DNA from: Sphingomonadales bacterium
GTDB taxonomy: Bacteria; Pseudomonadota; Alphaproteobacteria; Sphingomonadales; Sphingomonadaceae
Direction: 5' to 3'
DNA length: 5,275 nt
Assembly: GCA_027486275.1 (NCBI GenBank)
Contig: JAIXPM010000394.1
Location: forward strand, 1 to 5,275
This document shows positions 4,641-5,275 of the stretch, one piece after another. The notes under the pieces were generated by a model, which worked only from the letters and a program-made list of their open reading frames with translations, was not told the DNA's origin and did not search any database. How positions within the stretch are numbered: the stretch's first letter is position 1; each line of letters starts with the position of its first letter. The position numbers and the translations under genes are program-made.

Positions 4641-5275
4641 GGCGCGTCTCCTTGCAATGGCGGCACCGGGCCGGGCGTGTACGTCTCCCCGGCGAAGCGG
4701 ATGGCCGGCGCGATGTAGACGCCGTTCAGCAGGCCGCGTTCGGCAATGTGAGGTTGGGCAAAGGCTTCGGCGAAATCCAGCACGGGCGCATAGGCGACAT
4801 CCAGATCGGCCATATAGGCATCCCATTCATCGCGGCTGCGGGTGCGGAACGTCTCGCGCAGGAAGGCAATCAGCGGCACCTGCGCCTCGCCCGCCTCGGC
4901 TTCGGCCAGTGCAATCAGATCGGGCCGGCCCAGCGCGGTCAGCAGCGCGGTGGCAAACTTGATCTCGCGGCCACCCAGCACGACGTGGCGGCCATCGGCG
5001 GTGTCATAGACATTGTAGAACGCCGCCCCACCCAGCGAACGCTGGTTGCCGGAGTTCGGCGAAGGCCCACCCGCCAGCGCACTGCCGGCGATGTGCGCGC
5101 CCCACGGCAACAGGCTGTCGAACATGGCGATATCGATGTAATCGCCCTGCCCGGTCTTCTCGCGGCCGATCAGCGCCATCAATACCGCGGCCAACCCGGT
5201 GAGCCCCGCCGCCACATCGGCTGCCGGTACGCCGGGCACCGCCGGTGTTCCATCGGGACCATCATTCACGCTCAG
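4637..5275 (-). CDS. CaiB/BaiF family CoA-transferase, N-terminal part outside the window
   Basis: This is a class III (family III) CoA-transferase, which moves CoA between carboxylic acids through an aspartyl-CoA intermediate; related members are alpha-methylacyl-CoA racemases. The visible 212 residues are the C-terminal part; whole family members are usually about 360-420 residues. Seen are PGVPAADVAAGLTG (14-27), whose Asp20 aligns with the catalytic Asp of formyl-CoA transferase and AMACR (by-eye inference), REKTGQGDYIDIAMFDSLL (41-59, the family's TGxGQxVDxxMxD block), FYNVYDTADG near 83-92 and the VAYAPVLDFAEAFAQPHI block near 165-182. The open frame continues to the window edge, so the GTG at 5269 is internal and the true start and promoter lie beyond 5275. 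It is the most upstream visible gene of a minus-strand operon with the crotonase and the MDR oxidoreductase. Substrate and CoA donor cannot be assigned. Confidence 0.92.
   Translation of the reverse strand: MSVNDGPDGTPAVPGVPAADVAAGLTGLAAVLMALIGREKTGQGDYIDIAMFDSLLPWGAHIAGSALAGGPSPNSGNQRSLGGAAFYNVYDTADGRHVVLGGREIKFATALLTALGRPDLIALAEAEAGEAQVPLIAFLRETFRTRSRDEWDAYMADLDVAYAPVLDFAEAFAQPHIAERGLLNGVYIAPAIRFAGETYTPGPVPPLQGDAP
4648..4653 (-). promoter_or_regulatory. Strong ribosome binding site for the crotonase
   Basis: AAGGAG on the minus strand is a near-perfect Shine-Dalgarno sequence, 7 nt before the ATG at 4640 and inside the last codons of the CoA-transferase. With the ATGA stop-start overlap it predicts coupled translation of the two genes. 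Confidence 0.75.

Noticed and set aside
4641..4826. Upstream extension of the crotonase frame to 4826
   Set aside because: It lies in another frame of the conserved CoA-transferase C-terminus, is Arg/Cys-rich, and the ATG at 4640 has a strong Shine-Dalgarno site and the ATGA overlap.

Overview
The window is GC-rich bacterial DNA and looks like an ordinary chromosomal segment of an alphaproteobacterium. A sphingomonad-type organism fits best, judged from the high GC, the DUF4118/HisKA_2 sensor kinase, the MmyB-like regulator and the acyl-CoA gene cluster. That placement is inference, because no rRNA or other phylogenetic marker is present. There are six protein genes, two of them cut by the window edges. 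I see no tRNA, rRNA, CRISPR array, insertion sequence or phage gene.

Layout. Bases 2-826 (+) hold the C-terminal part of an EpmA/GenX/PoxA-type EF-P lysine ligase. It converges on a minus-strand DUF4118-HisKA_2 sensor histidine kinase (884-1870, or up to 1963 with an alternative GTG start). An AT-rich divergent regulatory region follows (about 1871-2141), with a candidate promoter on each strand, a perfect 12-bp palindrome and a hairpin in the predicted leader of the next gene. From 2142 to 2927 (+) lies an XRE-family regulator with an MmyB-like ligand-binding domain. Its stop codon overlaps, tail to tail, that of a minus-strand operon filling the rest of the window.

That operon reads, in transcription order, CaiB/BaiF CoA-transferase (5' part beyond the window), crotonase-superfamily protein (ATGA overlap), and zinc-free MDR NAD(P)H:quinone/enoyl-type oxidoreductase (2-nt gap). 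Together they look like a small acyl-CoA module: CoA is moved onto a carboxylic acid, the acyl-CoA is isomerised, hydrated or otherwise changed by the crotonase, and an oxidoreductase acts on a conjugated carbonyl or quinone. The substrate cannot be read from the sequence. The XRE/MmyB-like regulator may respond to a ligand of that pathway, but only adjacency supports this.

The points most worth a second look are a crotonase lacking both classical hydratase glutamates, the compact promoter/palindrome/hairpin region, the locally low GC of the kinase and its promoter region, and the 8-bp palindrome that carries both convergent stop codons. I found no convincing evidence of an undescribed multi-gene system.
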